From Alphaproteobacteria bacterium (lineage in GTDB: Bacteria; Pseudomonadota; Alphaproteobacteria; Rickettsiales; SXRF01): DNA of 6,400 nt. The notes under the pieces were generated by a model. That model did no database searches, was not told where the DNA came from, and worked only from the letters and a program-made list of their open reading frames with translations. The first letter of the stretch is position 1. Every line of letters starts with the position of its first letter. Positions 5,205 through 6,400 of the stretch are shown here, in pieces. A program made the position numbers and the translations under genes. The stretch lies in the NCBI GenBank assembly GCA_020050695.1, contig JAGVKI010000138.1, positions 1 to 6,400 of the forward strand, in the 5' to 3' direction.

Positions 5205-6400
5205 ATGGCTGAACCTGCCACCCAAAATACTGGCCCTAATACTGATCCGGTTTTAGCGCCGCAAACAAATGTCATCGATTTATCGCTGTTTTCCACGCCG
5301 CAACGTACGATTCAGGCGCTGCGCAATTCCGGCGTTATCGTGAAGGACGAAGACCAGGGCGCGTTGCTTATGATAAAGCGCATCAACCATGGCGCGTTTG
5401 GTGATTACAGCCAGTCCTCCATGCCCGATGACCTGAAAAAGCAAATGAGCGACATGCAGGCGGATTTCCGAAAGAAGCTGCAGGGCATGCCGTATGACCA
5501 GCTGGTAAGCGGGGGGCACGTCAATAAGATGCTCGATGATTATCTTGGCCTGCTGGTGGCTGCCAGTGACAAGACACTCGATCACCTGAATAATGGTACG
5601 CTTACGGGCAAGGAAGAAACCGACCCTGTGCAGTTCAATGAACTTAAAAGCCATGAAGAAGCCAAGCGCAAGAAATACGCCGACGAACGCGCGTATTATG
5701 CGTCCAGCCCCGATATGATCAAATCGGCCGCCAGCCGTTTTGAAATGCTGGTAAAGGCGCAGGCCTATATGCCCATTGGCAAGATTGTGGCACTGTCGGG
5801 TACGGCGGGCTCTGATGCCGCGCTTGCTACCGACCTGGTGGATGATGTGCTGAGCGTCATTTCTGCGCGTGCGATCAAAACCATGCTGTCCAAATTTGCC
5901 GATGATGCAAGCCTGCAACGTTACCAGGCCGATCCGAAGGCTAATACCGTGCGTATCAAGGCGCTGGCGGAGACCATTGCCGGTGTGACCGAACCGCTTT
6001 CGGGCATACGCGATTTTGAAAAGGAAGCGCCGGAACTCGACCGCATCAATGCGCTCAAAACCCTGATGTCTGTGCAGCTTCATTCTGCCATCATGCAGGA
6101 GCGTGGGCCGCAGCAAAGCATTGCTATTGAGCGCGAAGCGCGCCTGCATGTGAAGGAATGCGCAGAAGTGGCTATGTCTCTGGCCTATGATTATATGGGT
6201 AATGGCCCAGCCGCAGGCGATAGCCGCGCCCAGGCGGTGCGTGCCAATCTGAAGGCGGAGATGGAGCGCGACAGCATCCGCTTGCTGCCGCCCGAAGAAG
6301 CCCGTCAGCGTGCAGCGCTGCTGGCGCGTAAATCAGCAGAAGATCTGTTGCAGGCCACCCATGGCGACGAGCAGCTTATTCGCCGCATAGATCGGAAGAG
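5205..6400 (+). CDS. Unknown protein under a cobalamin riboswitch (3' end beyond the window)
   Basis: An open frame runs from ATG 5205 to the right edge without a stop, 398 codons visible. The last 12 bases look like sequencing adapter, so about 394 residues are trustworthy. I do not recognise the family. The N-terminus (1-24) is Pro/Thr/Asn-rich and probably disordered, with no signal peptide and no membrane segment anywhere. The rest is charged and largely helical: KQMSDMQADFRKKLQ (79-93), ELKSHEEAKRKKYADERAYY (146-165) and an Arg/Glu-rich tail (340-385). A less polar patch, MPIGKIVALSGTAGSDAALA (189-208), has no clear P-loop. Only one cysteine (C319) is present. No B12-binding DxHxxG motif, no P-loop of CobA, CobP or CobW type, and no TonB-receptor features are seen. 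The long minus-strand frame over 5280-6149 is a His/Arg-rich shadow. The forward frame is supported by its ribosome site and by codon use like that of its neighbours. A cytoplasmic role is inferred. Confidence 0.8.
   Translation, partial: MAEPATQNTGPNTDPVLAPQTNVIDLSLFSTPQRTIQALRNSGVIVKDEDQGALLMIKRINHGAFGDYSQSSMPDDLKKQMSDMQADFRKKLQGMPYDQLVSGGHVNKMLDDYLGLLVAASDKTLDHLNNGTLTGKEETDPVQFNELKSHEEAKRKKYADERAYYASSPDMIKSAASRFEMLVKAQAYMPIGKIVALSGTAGSDAALATDLVDDVLSVISARAIKTMLSKFADDASLQRYQADPKANTVRIKALAETIAGVTEPLSGIRDFEKEAPELDRINALKTLMSVQLHSAIMQERGPQQSIAIEREARLHVKECAEVAMSLAYDYMGNGPAAGDSRAQAVRANLKAEMERDSIRLLPPEEARQRAALLARKSAEDLLQATHGDEQLIRRIDRK
6389..6400. other. Probable Illumina adapter remnant at the right end
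   Basis: AGATCGGAAGAG, the final 12 bases, is identical to the first 12 bases of the standard TruSeq adapter (AGATCGGAAGAGC). It keeps the reading frame open (I-D-R-K) but is probably not genomic. A chance match exactly at the end is very unlikely. Confidence 0.85.

Noticed and set aside
5280..6149. 289-codon open frame on the minus strand
   Set aside because: Its translation is rich in His, Arg and Gln, typical of the reverse of a coding frame. The forward frame has a strong ribosome site and a riboswitch in front.
1..6400. CRISPR array, insertion sequence, tRNA or phage genes
   Set aside because: No spaced direct repeats, terminal inverted repeats, transposase motifs or tRNA-like cloverleaf were seen.

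Overview
The window is a continuous plus-strand stretch of moderate GC content. It most likely comes from an alphaproteobacterium, possibly a Rhodospirillales-like or deeper-branching lineage. The assignment rests on the style of the genes: an N-terminally extended CysK, a dut–Rrf2–cysK–moeB–SH3 cluster, and a Gram-negative type cobalamin riboswitch. It is an inference, not a measurement, and no rRNA or other strong taxonomic marker is present.

Layout. Positions 1-1409 hold the C-terminal half of the mismatch-repair ATPase MutS, cut off by the left edge. An AT-rich gap follows and probably carries a promoter. After it comes a tightly packed gene run: dut (dUTPase, 1549-2016), an Rrf2-family regulator without iron-sulfur cysteines (2019-2465), cysK (2496-3485), a MoeB/ThiF-type adenylyltransferase overlapping the cysK stop (3482-4276), and a secreted double-SH3 protein (4328-4822). 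Gaps of 2 bp, 30 bp, -4 bp and 51 bp suggest one transcript, ended by a hairpin plus T-tract at 4849-4883.

The rest is the most interesting part. A 382-bp gene-free stretch contains a well-preserved adenosylcobalamin riboswitch (about 4897-5088). It is followed by a leader and a strong Shine-Dalgarno site in front of a reading frame that starts at 5205 and is still open at the right edge. The encoded protein (at least about 394 authentic residues) is soluble-looking, mostly helical and charged, and matches no B12 synthesis, transport or B12-alternative enzyme that I recognise. It is therefore a candidate new member of the B12 regulon.

The last 12 bases (6389-6400) equal the start of the common Illumina TruSeq adapter, so the right end is probably a contig end with untrimmed adapter. 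The last few codons there should not be trusted.

How the genes fit together: the middle cluster combines nucleotide hygiene (dut), cysteine synthesis (cysK), a likely local regulator of cysteine or sulfur metabolism (Rrf2) and sulfur-carrier activation (MoeB type). The sulfur theme is clear for three adjacent genes. The dut and SH3 genes look like passengers of the operon.
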